This document shows positions 50,840 through 58,611 of a stretch of 58,611 nt of DNA, piece after piece. Both the position numbers and the translations under genes were made by a program. Position 1 is the stretch's first letter; each line of letters opens with the position of its first letter. Source of the DNA: Clostridiales bacterium (GTDB lineage: Bacteria > Bacillota > Clostridia > TANB77 > CAG-508); NCBI GenBank assembly GCA_003534295.1, contig DPDV01000012.1, forward strand, positions 1 to 58,611, written 5' to 3'. The notes beneath the pieces were generated by a model. It saw nothing but the letters and a program-made list of their open reading frames with translations. It was not told the origin of the DNA and made no database searches.

Positions 50840-51388
50840 ATGGAATGCGAGAAAAATATGTGCCCTGTTATAAAGTTAGATGGTGTACTTGCTACTGGTA
50901 AGCAATTTGACTTAGATATAACATTACCAGAAGATAATAGATCTGTAATTTATGGTGTTGTAAGTGATAGCTGTCACAATCCAGTTTGTGATGCTGTTGT
51001 TAAACTTGTGGAAGTTGTTAATGATTGTGGAAAAGAAGAAAGAAGACCTGTGTCTCATACTTTTACTGATGAACACGGTGAATTTGTTTTTGGTCCTCTT
51101 TGTGCAAATAAATTTTATGAAATAGTCATTTGGGTTGACGAGGTAAAACATTGTAAAATATGTACTTCTTGTAAGCATGAAGGTAGATGTTTGCAAGGTA
51201 TAAAATTAGAATGTCCTCCTTGCGATATGCATCATAAAAAACCTTGTGATAAACATGAAAACAATACTTGTGAAAAACCTTGTGATGATTTTTGTGAAAA
51301 ACACTGTGATAGACCAGAAGAAAAACCATGTGATAAACCATGGGATAAAAGACCATGTAAATGCTTTGATAAACCTTGCTGTAGATAG
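50840..51388 (+). CDS. Cys-rich protein with carboxypeptidase-regulatory-like domain (coat-like)
   Basis: 182 aa. No signal peptide. Residues about 15-110 resemble a CarboxypepD_reg/Cna-B-like beta-sandwich (VIYGVVSDSCHNPVCDAVVKL...HTFTDEHGEFVFGPLCANKFYEIVIW). The tail (about 125-182) is a Cys-, Lys-, Pro- and His-rich run of short repeats (KPCDKHENN, KPCDDFCEKHC, KPCDKPWDKRPCKC) ending in KPCCR. Cys-rich repeat tails of this type occur in spore coat or exosporium proteins that cross-link. AAAGGAAG precedes the ATG; a SigK-like promoter lies upstream. Coat assignment is inference. Confidence 0.75.
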   Translation: MECEKNMCPVIKLDGVLATGKQFDLDITLPEDNRSVIYGVVSDSCHNPVCDAVVKLVEVVNDCGKEERRPVSHTFTDEHGEFVFGPLCANKFYEIVIWVDEVKHCKICTSCKHEGRCLQGIKLECPPCDMHHKKPCDKHENNTCEKPCDDFCEKHCDRPEEKPCDKPWDKRPCKCFDKPCCR

Positions 51389-51395
51389 TTTTAAA

Positions 51396-51430
51396 CCCTA
51401 CGTCTTTTTATAGGACGTAGGGAATTTTTT
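51396..51430 (+). terminator. Terminator after the Cys-rich protein gene
   Basis: Nine-bp stem CCCTACGTC / GACGTAGGG with a nine-base loop, followed by AATTTTTT. Confidence 0.88.
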
Positions 51431-51503
51431 GGAGGCGACACCCGGATTTGAACCGGGGATCAGAGTTTTGCAGACTCGTGCCTTACCACTTGGCTATGTC
51501 GCC
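51430..51503 (-). tRNA. tRNA-Cys (GCA)
   Basis: Minus strand: acceptor GGCGACA / TGTCGCC, anticodon loop CTGCAAA with anticodon GCA, T-arm CCGGTTCAAATCCGG, encoded CCA. It lies 45 bases downstream of tRNA-Gly and is probably processed from the same transcript. Confidence 0.96.
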
Positions 51504-51547
51504 TTTTATTTTATATAAATTATTGCGATACTTTCGTATCGCACCTT

Positions 51548-51623
<76 letters not shown>

Positions 51624-51636
51624 ATAGCTATTAATT

Positions 51637-51665
51637 ATAATAGCAAATTTATTGCCAAAAGTCAA
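51637..51665 (-). promoter_or_regulatory. Promoter of the tRNA-Gly/tRNA-Cys pair
   Basis: Minus strand: TTGACT (51660-51665), 17-base spacer, TATTAT (51637-51642). The -35 box overlaps the stop region of the upstream carboxypeptidase gene. Confidence 0.65.
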
Positions 51666-52885
51666 TATATAACCTTTAAAATTTGATAAAAATAATCTTT
51701 TATTTCTTTTTTTCTTATAGCTCTTTCTACTAATATATCTATTGTTTGTATTGTTTCCTCTCTCACTTTTACCTTTAATGTTCCTATTTTTTTGTTTGCT
51801 TCTACCGGAGCTTCTAAGTACATTAAACAGTTTGCTTCTATATTAATATTATCTATATCTGCATTTCTTATGGCTCTTTTGGTATATTTAAATTCACCTA
51901 ATTTAATTGTTGCATTTTCTAATATGCCCTTATTAACTATTATTGCTTTTTCTCTTATATTTTTCCATTCTTCAAATTTCTGATTTATTATATTTTCTAT
52001 GTTCATTACCTTATAATTTTTATATGCATAATTTATTAAATTTATGCTATCTGTTGTTCTTATTTTTTTAGTGTCTGCTCCTAAAACTATTGTTATAATG
52101 TCTAATTCTCCCCTTTTGCATGATGTAACTAAACACCTTCCTGCCCCATTTGTAAATCCAGTTTTTACTCCATAAACACCGTCAAGGCTTCCTAATAATT
52201 CATTTGTGTTACTTATTACCTTGTTATATCCGTTTATTGTTACATTATATTCTTTTGTTGCAACAATATTCCTAAATTTTTCTATTTTTAGTGCATAATC
52301 AGTAATTTTAGCAAGCTCAAGTGCAGTAGTGTAGTGTTCTTCATTATCTAATCCATGTGGTACTGCAAAATGCGTGTTTTTTAATCCCAATTCTTTTGCT
52401 TTGGCATTCATTAAGTCTGCGAACTTCTCTACACCACCACCAATATGTTCTGCTAAAGCTATTGCCGCATCATTTCCGGACTCTAACATTAGTCCCATTA
52501 ATAAATCATTTACTGTTATTTTGTCATTGGTTTTCAAGCCTAATCTTGACCCGCCGGTTCCTGCTGCTTTTTTACTTACTGTAACAGTATCACTTAAATT
52601 ACCCTTTTCTAAAACAATCAAACTTGTCATTATCTTTGTAGTACTTGCCATCTTTGCTTTTCTATAACCATTTTTTTCATAAATCACTTCCCCAGATGCC
52701 CTATCATATATCAATGCAATTCTAGAACTGGTTTTTGGCATATCAACTTCAGCACTTGTTACCTGTAATATTTCATTTATATTAATATCTTCTTCATCTT
52801 CTGTATTTGCCTTTACCATATTAAAAAATAAACATATTATAAGTAATAAAATTATACCGGCTTTTTTTAGCCTTTTTATCTTCAT
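51662..52885 (-). CDS. D-alanyl-D-alanine carboxypeptidase (DacF/PBP5 family)
   Basis: Secreted serine peptidase trimming peptidoglycan stem peptides. 407 aa. Signal peptide (about 1-26). All three penicillin-binding motifs are present: SxxK in MASTTKIMTS, SxN in LESGNDAAIALAEH, and KTG in YGVKTGFTNGAG. A C-terminal PBP5-type beta domain follows, with a final amphipathic helix. Start ATG 52885 lies inside the right arm of an 18-bp inverted repeat that also covers its AAGGTGAT ribosome site. The tRNA pair lies directly downstream. Confidence 0.95.
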   Translation of the reverse strand: MKIKRLKKAGIILLLIICLFFNMVKANTEDEEDININEILQVTSAEVDMPKTSSRIALIYDRASGEVIYEKNGYRKAKMASTTKIMTSLIVLEKGNLSDTVTVSKKAAGTGGSRLGLKTNDKITVNDLLMGLMLESGNDAAIALAEHIGGGVEKFADLMNAKAKELGLKNTHFAVPHGLDNEEHYTTALELAKITDYALKIEKFRNIVATKEYNVTINGYNKVISNTNELLGSLDGVYGVKTGFTNGAGRCLVTSCKRGELDIITIVLGADTKKIRTTDSINLINYAYKNYKVMNIENIINQKFEEWKNIREKAIIVNKGILENATIKLGEFKYTKRAIRNADIDNINIEANCLMYLEAPVEANKKIGTLKVKVREETIQTIDILVERAIRKKEIKDYFYQILKVIY

Positions 52886-52932
52886 AAAAAATCACCTTTT
52901 AAATTATATTTTATAAGGTGATTTTTTATGAA
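52881..52932 (-). terminator. Long hairpin spanning a terminator and the carboxypeptidase start
   Basis: 18-bp exact inverted repeat, TTCATAAAAAATCACCTT (52881-52898) and its complement (52915-52932), separated by 16 bases. Read on the minus strand it is a terminator-like stem ending in TTTTTT for the gene upstream, and the last arm contains the carboxypeptidase ribosome site and ATG. A TATAAT lies in the loop region. Confidence 0.7.
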
Positions 52933-52935
52933 TTT

Positions 52936-54198
52936 TTATGGGTGAGCTTCCTCATTGTCTCGTGCTAGCATACACTCATCTCTTACTATTGCAATCGCTT
53001 CCTCTGCTAGTCTTGCTCTTTCTTCCGGACTAATCTCAGGTAAACTTGCATCAATGCAATTATATACTCTTGCTACAATCTCATCTCTACTCGAGTCTTC
53101 TCCACTTTTTAAAACCTCTTCAGCTATTAAATTTGCGTTTAAAGTATCCGAAACTTCTCCTTTTTTGTGTTCGTCACTAACACTAATACAATCATTTATA
53201 TTTATTCTATTTGTTTCTCCTTCTTCTCCTCTTTTATTATCTAATTCGTAACAGATTGTTACTACTTGTTTTCCACTAGCTTTCTCTACTAAATTTTCCA
53301 CATTTGCATTTATAGTTATATCCTGGTTTCCATTTGTTGCTAATGTTCTTGATATAGAGCGTTTATATCCTAATTGGTCAAGTGATATATTTTCTACTAC
53401 TGGTTTATATTCGCCATTTTCATCCATTATAATTCCTATAGCTCTATTTGGTTTTGATGGATCGTAAAATCTTCCTTGTAGGTTGGCCTCTATAATATTT
53501 CCGTTGATATCAATAAAATTAGTTGTCATATTTTCATTCTTGTCTGTTTCTCTTACTCCATGAACTGGTTTATACCCATCATTTTCTTTATTTACAAATT
53601 GAACACTTCCGTCTGACATTGTTAACATTATTGGATAACCTATAGAATCTTGATTATTCAATATACTAATTGCCGTTCTATCTGTTATTACATTTACTCG
53701 AACAATTTGTTCTTCATCTACTCCTAAACTTTTTGAAACTTCTACTTTTAATGTTTCTTCATCCATTTGCTCTTGTTTTGTTTGTTTTGTTTGTTTTTCT
53801 TGTATGTTTGTATGTTCTTCTATTATTTTTTCTACTTCTTTATTACTTAATCCTTCAATTTCTTCTCCTGGTATTAACTCATCAAATTCATTGTAGTCTA
53901 ACAATTCGTCAAGTGTAATTTGTCTCTTATCAATTCCTAATTGTTCATATCTTTCCTTACCTAGACTCTCTTGTAATTTTTGTTTGTATTCCTCAACAAA
54001 TTGTATATTACCATCTTTATCAATTATCCCAATTCTTTCATTCTGCCTGTTAAAAATTTGCTTTTCTATAATTTCTTGTCCATCTTCTATAGTCGATGTT
54101 TCAACAATAATAACATCTTCTGAATACCCCATTTTTCCATCTTTTGCAGGTATAATTGCGCATTGCCTTGCATAGCTAATTTTCGTTTTTCCCATCAT
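52936..54198 (-). CDS. Hypothetical acidic protein
   Basis: 420 aa from the chosen start; no signal peptide or membrane helix; acidic and rich in Glu, Asn, Ile. A Gln/Lys/Thr low-complexity stretch (EKQTKQTKQEQMDEE) separates two regions. Repeated short strands such as RIGIIDKDGNIQFVEEY and AIGIIMDENGEYKPVV suggest beta-hairpin modules. The frame opens at 54285, but those codons read through a dispersed repeat element. AGGAGG five bases before ATG 54198 (MMGKTKISYARQ) fixes the start. No family recognised. Confidence 0.7.
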   Translation of the reverse strand: MMGKTKISYARQCAIIPAKDGKMGYSEDVIIVETSTIEDGQEIIEKQIFNRQNERIGIIDKDGNIQFVEEYKQKLQESLGKERYEQLGIDKRQITLDELLDYNEFDELIPGEEIEGLSNKEVEKIIEEHTNIQEKQTKQTKQEQMDEETLKVEVSKSLGVDEEQIVRVNVITDRTAISILNNQDSIGYPIMLTMSDGSVQFVNKENDGYKPVHGVRETDKNENMTTNFIDINGNIIEANLQGRFYDPSKPNRAIGIIMDENGEYKPVVENISLDQLGYKRSISRTLATNGNQDITINANVENLVEKASGKQVVTICYELDNKRGEEGETNRININDCISVSDEHKKGEVSDTLNANLIAEEVLKSGEDSSRDEIVARVYNCIDASLPEISPEERARLAEEAIAIVRDECMLARDNEEAHP

Positions 54199-54231
54199 TC
54201 TTTCCTCCTCTTTACTACTTTTCAATGTTTT

Positions 54232-54302
54232 TTTTAGTAATTTCTTTGAAGTGTGGGCGATTAAAATTGTCCCTACATTTTTCATAGATTACTTTACACT
54301 AT
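54232..54302. repeat. Full-length dispersed palindromic repeat
   Basis: Left flank TTTTAGTAATTTCTTTGAAG, core variant GGGCGATTAAAATTGTCCC, right flank CATAGATTACTTTACACTAT. Nearly identical in layout to the copy at 38538-38608. It separates the acidic protein gene from the envelope cluster. Confidence 0.85.
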
Positions 54303-54307
54303 TTTCA

Positions 54308-55270
54308 CTACATAGAAAGTTTTAATTCAAAACTATAAGAATCAATTGCATTTTCCTTTTCCACTCTCATTTGTTCCGTATCCTCTTTATATTCTTTAAT
54401 AATATAAACTGTATCAAAAATAATACTTTCTGTTTTTTCTGTTTCGTCATACCATTTTGTAAATGTTAGTTCATAGGTACGTTTCTGGTCAGGAAAAACA
54501 ATAACTCCATTCATTGGCAATTCCTGTACGTTTCTTGTTTCTGACCCCATTTTTATAAAGATTTCTTGTGGTTTTGAAGTGTCTGCAATATTTAATACAT
54601 AATCAGATTTATTGCTAACTGTCATAGTATAAATTTCTCTATCATCCATAACTAGTACTTTATCAACTGTTAATTTCATATATTCGTCTTCAAATAAAGC
54701 TTCCACCTTTTTTTCTTTTATAAATCCACCTATAGACAAATATAGTTTATCATCTATGCTTTCAATTGCAACTTTTTCCTCATAATATACTAATTGCTTT
54801 TCATCTGTTAATCCTGTTGCCAAAATATCATTTAATATTCTCAAATTATATATATATACATTATCATTAACTGAATAATTCTGTATATTATATATCTTTT
54901 TTTGATCAAACACTACTTTTGTATATTTTTCAAAATCTTCTTGTGTTGGATATAAATTTTTCTTACATCCTTCACTTAACATGTTATATGCTTCTTCATA
55001 TTCTTGGTTATTGCAATAATTTACATATTCATTAAATATCTTGTTTATAGGCTCTTGTAAATCCTTAGGTACTTCTTTATCTTCGTTCATTATAGAAATA
55101 TGTGGCTCGTATGTGGTAATTGGAATAGGTTCTGTTTTCATATTCCCCAATAAATAATTTATAATAAGCATAATTATCCATAATATTAATACTATACCTG
55201 CATTTTTCCATATCTTTTTAAATATTTCTTTTATTTTTATTCTAAAATTAGTTCTAAATTTATAAAACAA
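54308..55270 (-). CDS. Membrane-anchored NTF2-like envelope protein A
   Basis: 320 aa. One membrane segment at about 24-42 with a basic cytoplasmic N-terminus. The outside part has a helical NTF2-like start with FNEYVNYCNNQEYEEAYNML and NLYPTQEDFEKY (about 88-130), followed by beta-rich sequence to the end. The next gene upstream carries the same motif (NYEKAYNLL...PTLEEFEKYV), so the two are related. Such domains occur in TcpC/VirB8-like components of Gram-positive conjugation systems; that link is inference. Last gene of the cluster. Confidence 0.7.
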   Translation of the reverse strand: MFYKFRTNFRIKIKEIFKKIWKNAGIVLILWIIMLIINYLLGNMKTEPIPITTYEPHISIMNEDKEVPKDLQEPINKIFNEYVNYCNNQEYEEAYNMLSEGCKKNLYPTQEDFEKYTKVVFDQKKIYNIQNYSVNDNVYIYNLRILNDILATGLTDEKQLVYYEEKVAIESIDDKLYLSIGGFIKEKKVEALFEDEYMKLTVDKVLVMDDREIYTMTVSNKSDYVLNIADTSKPQEIFIKMGSETRNVQELPMNGVIVFPDQKRTYELTFTKWYDETEKTESIIFDTVYIIKEYKEDTEQMRVEKENAIDSYSFELKLSM

Positions 55271-55281
55271 GTATCTCCCTC

Positions 55282-55851
55282 CTATCTAACCTGGAAAGAT
55301 AACACGTAATCAAGAAAATTATTTTCTTTAATTATGTATTTTTGCTCTTTTTCTATAATCTCATTTGTTAAAAGATTATAAATGTTTACTGTCAGTATAT
55401 AATATTCTCCCTGTCTGCTCATATCATTGTATTCCACACTCATAAAATCCGGATACTTTTGCTTCACATATTTTTCAAATTCTTCTAACGTAGGAAAATA
55501 GTTATTTCTATATTCCTCATAAAGTAAATTATAAGCTTTTTCGTAATTCTTTTCTTCTATATATGTTATATATTTTGAAAAATAATATTGCATTCTTTGC
55601 TTTTCTTTCATTTTTTTTACTTCTTTAAGTTCTGTCTCTGCCATCTCCACATCTGTCTTCTTATCTGTAATTTTCTTTATTTCTTCATTTCTTTTTGCAA
55701 TAATCTCTTCATACTCTTTTTTTACTTTATTGTTAGCATACACAGGAGCTAAAAGTTTGTTTGAAAGTAAGCTTATGTTGACTCCTATTAATATCAATGA
55801 TACAATAGTTAGCATTATTGCTATAATATCTAGTTTCTTTTTTCTTTTCAA
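55282..55851 (-). CDS. Membrane-anchored NTF2-like envelope protein B
   Basis: 189 aa. Membrane segment at about 8-30, then a Lys/Glu coiled coil (about 44-86), then the NTF2-like motif YITYIEEKNYEKAYNLLYEE...NYFPTLEEFEKYVKQ and terminal beta strands. Starts directly after the stop of the preceding gene (no gap) and lies 11 bases before protein A's gene. Function unknown; see protein A. Confidence 0.7.
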   Translation of the reverse strand: MKRKKKLDIIAIMLTIVSLILIGVNISLLSNKLLAPVYANNKVKKEYEEIIAKRNEEIKKITDKKTDVEMAETELKEVKKMKEKQRMQYYFSKYITYIEEKNYEKAYNLLYEEYRNNYFPTLEEFEKYVKQKYPDFMSVEYNDMSRQGEYYILTVNIYNLLTNEIIEKEQKYIIKENNFLDYVLSFQVR

Positions 55852-56454
55852 TTATAGTTCCTCCTTTACAGGTATAAACTTTATAATTGGTTCTTCTAAA
55901 TTATCTTTGTTACTTACATACACATTAAACTTTATTGTTATATCTTCATAGTAAATTTCTAGCAAAAATGTAATATATGTGTTTTTGTCTATAATACTAT
56001 TTTCTACTAATTTACCACTTGTATATTTTTTTTGTGTTATATCATACTTTTTTAATAAATTTACTAATATTTCGAAATCTTCTTCTTCTGTTATTCCAAT
56101 ATTCAATTGTATTTCAGATAAATTCTTTTTATAATATTCAGCAATATTTTCTTTATCCATATCTTTAGTATCTTGATACAGTTTATTAAAATAAGTTTCT
56201 ATTAAATTGGTATATGTTGTCAATACATATGTTGTATCTATTTCTCCTTTATACTTTTCTTTTAAAAAATTATAATTATCAAAATATATTATTTTAATAT
56301 CTCTATATGAATCAAAATATCCCATTTGTTCTGCATACTGTTGCAATGTGTATATAGGCGTTTTTTTCATAAAGAACATTATATATATTCCCATTATTAT
56401 ATTTATTAAGATTAATATACATACTATAATTTTATATTTTGACAATAGTTTCAC
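55852..56454 (-). CDS. Membrane-anchored envelope protein C
   Basis: 200 aa, one membrane segment at about 8-28, remainder outside. The external region is helical first (YTNLIETYFNKLYQDTKDMD...) then beta (TYITFLLEIYYEDITIKFNVYV). The layout (anchor, helices, terminal sheet) parallels proteins A and B, although the NYEKAYN motif itself is not obvious. It lies eight bases after the split membrane protein gene. Confidence 0.65.
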   Translation of the reverse strand: MKLLSKYKIIVCILILINIIMGIYIMFFMKKTPIYTLQQYAEQMGYFDSYRDIKIIYFDNYNFLKEKYKGEIDTTYVLTTYTNLIETYFNKLYQDTKDMDKENIAEYYKKNLSEIQLNIGITEEEDFEILVNLLKKYDITQKKYTSGKLVENSIIDKNTYITFLLEIYYEDITIKFNVYVSNKDNLEEPIIKFIPVKEEL

Positions 56455-56462
56455 TCCTTTGT

Positions 56463-57779
56463 TTATGCAAATTGGTCTATTAATACTGATGTATCTATAT
56501 ATTTTTGTGCATCTAATGTATTATGATATTTGTCTCTTAATATTACATTTATATCTTTTTCTGTAGTTGTTGCTATTTGCTGACCTACATAAACAACATC
56601 TCCAATTTTCATATTTGCATTTGTAGAAATATTAGATATATGTATTAAATTTCCTTCATCTGATTTAATAGTTATAGTATTATCATCCACTGCTACAACT
56701 TCTCCATTACAGGTTGAGCAAACATTTTCTCCATAATTAAAACCTGTGCTTCCTATACTCCTTGCAGCTATATTCATGCTCAAGTCATCTAAAGTAGATG
56801 TATTAGCTGTTGGAATATAGTCTTCTACATCTTCTATTATTCCTCTATTTATATACTTTGACCAGTCATCAGTTCCATATTCATTTGGCTTAACTTGTGA
56901 GTTTTCTCCTTTTTCGATAACATTTCCTTCCCCATCTAGTATTACCCAGCCTCTTACTCTATTTCTCCAGTCCTTATACATATTCTCTTTTTCAATCATT
57001 TCAGCCAATGCTTCTTTGTCTGTTGCTTGGCTGTATTCGCTCTCTTCTTCTAAATCGAAGTTGTAGTAAGCTAATATTTCTTTTAAATCCCTTAAATTAT
57101 ATTCTGCTTGTTCTGTTTCTACTTCTTGCAATAATTGAATTCCACTATTTATAGAACTCAACCAATTTATATTTCTTTTATCTGTATAATATGGTAAATT
57201 ATTTGGGTCAACATTTTGTTTAGCTTCCTCTATATCTTCGCTATTACTATACATTCCTTTAAATATATGGTACTTATTTTTATTAATAAGTTCTATAATT
57301 TTGGGACATTTGTCTACATAGTATGGAAGCTTTGTTTGCTTAATTCCCGAACTAAAGCTGTAATACACTTTTAAATGTTTATCTAAATCATCCATAGCAA
57401 AATCAGTTATTGATTCAACTTGTCCTTCGCCAGCCTTCCACCATTCCTCTGAAATTATTCTTTCAACAGGTTCTGATGTCTCATAACAATCAATTTCACT
57501 GTTGTCATCTTTAAATACTAAATCTCTAAACCAGTGGTTTTTGACACTTACAATATATGGGTATCCCATAGTTCTTTTCTTTTCAATTGTACTGTCCAAC
57601 ATATAATTTACAAATGCAGAACTAAATGTTGTTGAGCCTTTTCCATTATCCCAATTTATTGTAACTTCTTGGTCCTGTCCGTTACCACTAATGTTATTTA
57701 ATATTTTGCTTCTTACATCTTTTATAACTGTTGTTCCATTTTCCGTCCAGTCAAATTTTCTTATTCCGCTCTTGCTCAT
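56463..57779 (-). CDS. C-terminal part of the split envelope protein, with degenerate M23-like end
   Basis: 438 aa from the first ATG. No ribosome binding site precedes it. Its frame is +1 relative to the upstream partial gene, which stops 26 bases inside it. Deleting one A of the run at 57756-57759 joins them as ...YEQERNKKFDWTENGTTV, so this is most likely the second half of one protein. The final 75 residues (GEVVAVDDNTITIKSDEGNL, IHISNISTNANMKIGDVVYV, GQQIATTTE) follow the M23/LytM beta-fold, but the catalytic HxH is replaced (INVILRD), so it is probably a binding domain. Confidence 0.7.
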   Translation of the reverse strand: MSKSGIRKFDWTENGTTVIKDVRSKILNNISGNGQDQEVTINWDNGKGSTTFSSAFVNYMLDSTIEKKRTMGYPYIVSVKNHWFRDLVFKDDNSEIDCYETSEPVERIISEEWWKAGEGQVESITDFAMDDLDKHLKVYYSFSSGIKQTKLPYYVDKCPKIIELINKNKYHIFKGMYSNSEDIEEAKQNVDPNNLPYYTDKRNINWLSSINSGIQLLQEVETEQAEYNLRDLKEILAYYNFDLEEESEYSQATDKEALAEMIEKENMYKDWRNRVRGWVILDGEGNVIEKGENSQVKPNEYGTDDWSKYINRGIIEDVEDYIPTANTSTLDDLSMNIAARSIGSTGFNYGENVCSTCNGEVVAVDDNTITIKSDEGNLIHISNISTNANMKIGDVVYVGQQIATTTEKDINVILRDKYHNTLDAQKYIDTSVLIDQFA

Positions 57780-58611
57780 AAAAATTAACAACAACTTTTA
57801 CTCTGTCATTTGCATCTCCTGCTAATTCCATAACAAATTCTGGAGCAAGCGTACCTATGTGTAGACACACTAAAAATTCATATGCCATTCCATATTTTGC
57901 AGTCCATGTTTCAAGGTTTACCTTTACATGTGTATCACCTTTAGTTACTGTTAAAGTATGTTCTTTCGAATTAAATGCAATATTGTCAAATATTGTATCC
58001 CAAAGTCCATCATTTTCATGTCCTTCTTGCACTACCATTCCACCATATGTTCCATTTATATATGACCTAAGTGATGCTACTAAATACTTTCTTATTGGTT
58101 CTGACTTTATTTTATTTATTGGATCTTTTTGTTCGGCTCCACTTTTTTCTCCTTCTGCCTCATCCTCAGTAGTATCCCTCTCTATAAGGTCTTTTTTATT
58201 AGATGAACCTTCTTCTATAAGCTCTCCATTTTCGTTATACCACTTATTCCACGGTTCTCCCTCATTTTTGTTTGTAGTATTATACTCTGTTTTTACAAAA
58301 CCCATTCCTACCAAATCATACCCCATTTGTTCTAAATATGATGCTGCATTTTTCACCTGTTCATCATTTATCTTTGCCTCTGCTTGGTCTCCTGTAAATA
58401 CTGTTTCTAAAGCGTCCCACACACCTTGTAAAAAACCTTTTATCTTTCCTATTATCATATCACCCATAATACTGAAAAAACTTATAACGCCTATTAAAAA
58501 GATTATCGCTACTATTACAAGTATAGCAATTAAAACTGGTGGAGATGCTGCTATCCCCGCTTTTGCTGCAGCTTTTGCCCCCGCTTTTGCTGCCTGTTTT
58601 GCTCCTTCTTT
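57751..58611 (-). CDS. N-terminal part of a large membrane protein, truncated by the window edge
   Basis: The frame is open to the right edge: an Ala/Lys-rich start (KQAAKAGAKAAAKAG) precedes a strong membrane segment (VLIAILVIVAIIFLIGVISFF), then an acidic external domain. The true start lies beyond 58611. It ends at 57751 after NFYEQERNKKI by a stop created by the apparent one-base insertion described for the downstream part. Ala/Lys-rich membrane proteins with M23-like ends occur in conjugation and secretion clusters of Firmicutes, but I cannot name the family. Confidence 0.65.
   Translation of the reverse strand, partial: KEGAKQAAKAGAKAAAKAGIAASPPVLIAILVIVAIIFLIGVISFFSIMGDMIIGKIKGFLQGVWDALETVFTGDQAEAKINDEQVKNAASYLEQMGYDLVGMGFVKTEYNTTNKNEGEPWNKWYNENGELIEEGSSNKKDLIERDTTEDEAEGEKSGAEQKDPINKIKSEPIRKYLVASLRSYINGTYGGMVVQEGHENDGLWDTIFDNIAFNSKEHTLTVTKGDTHVKVNLETWTAKYGMAYEFLVCLHIGTLAPEFVMELAGDANDRVKVVVNFYEQERNKKI

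Noticed and set aside
53760..53830. Low-complexity tract as a variable-number DNA repeat
   Set aside because: The TTGTTTTG-type run encodes the short KQTKQTKQ stretch and has too few regular units to call a variable repeat from one sequence.
54199..54285. N-terminal 29-codon extension of the 420-aa hypothetical protein
   Set aside because: These codons translate the dispersed palindromic repeat, and a much better ribosome site (AGGAGG) precedes ATG 54198.

Overview
ORGANISM. The window is strongly AT-rich, with short intergenic gaps and strong AGGAGG-type ribosome binding sites. It carries Spo0A, the dipicolinate synthase A subunit, a PdaB-like deacetylase, a two-OB-fold SSB, AdhE and class-D-like sortases. 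Together these point to an anaerobic, low-GC, spore-forming member of the Clostridia, probably an uncultured gut-type lineage. No rRNA or CRISPR array was seen. Three tRNA genes are present (Leu-UAA, Cys-GCA, Gly-GCC). LAYOUT. 0.1-10.3 kb (minus strand): a sortase, spo0A, a YigZ-family protein, a BaiN-like flavoprotein, a PLP enzyme, a WG-repeat protein, a CNNM/CorC transporter, and a sortase plus surface-protein pair. 10.5-12.4 kb: mtaB, frameshifted near its 5' end, and a NADAR-like protein. 12.7-14.1 kb (plus): NfeD and SPFH proteins. 14.1-20.2 kb (minus): a DNA-repair operon, oggA-like glycosylase > addB > ruvA > rarA, driven from a clear SigA-type promoter. 20.3-23.3 kb: three overlapping or abutting genes of unknown function, one with a recent 99-bp internal duplication. 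23.5-24.1 kb (plus): a compact cassette with a near-perfect 18-bp dyad over its promoter, a leader that can form alternative hairpins around the Shine-Dalgarno, and an 80-aa orphan gene whose base composition is unlike its surroundings. This is the best candidate for something undescribed. 24.1-40.4 kb: adhE, leuS, a putative metalloprotein, an orphan ABC half-transporter of different composition, then a long minus-strand housekeeping run (GltD-like, family-4 UDG, PgeF, ROK kinase, A24-like membrane protein, UppP, DpaA, TPR protein, pyrophosphatase). DEGRADED ISLAND. 40.5-46.6 kb starts at tRNA-Leu and is full of mobile-element relics: a tyrosine integrase with an internal deletion, a zinc-ribbon protein tail, a MobV relaxase C-terminus with a nonsense codon, IS21-like end repeats, an exonuclease III gene with its middle deleted, and a RepA N-terminal fragment. 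It still holds an intact-looking three-gene cargo operon of unknown function and a 28-aa hydrophobic peptide gene. REMAINDER. 46.8-52.9 kb: a NUDIX protein, a small acidic protein, SSB, a PdaB-like deacetylase, MurI, a Cys-rich coat-like protein, tRNA-Gly and tRNA-Cys, and a DD-carboxypeptidase whose start codon lies in a long hairpin. 52.9-58.6 kb: a minus-strand cluster of envelope proteins, in which two neighbours share the same NTF2-like motif, downstream of a large membrane protein that runs off the right edge and is split by a one-base frameshift. A dispersed palindromic repeat family (core GGGCGATTAAAATCGCCC) occurs at about nine intergenic places. WORKING TOGETHER. The minus-strand runs mostly look like co-transcribed housekeeping operons (DNA repair, cell wall, sporulation). 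The sortase and surface-protein pair form a surface-display unit, and the 54-58.6 kb genes look like one envelope or secretion-type complex.
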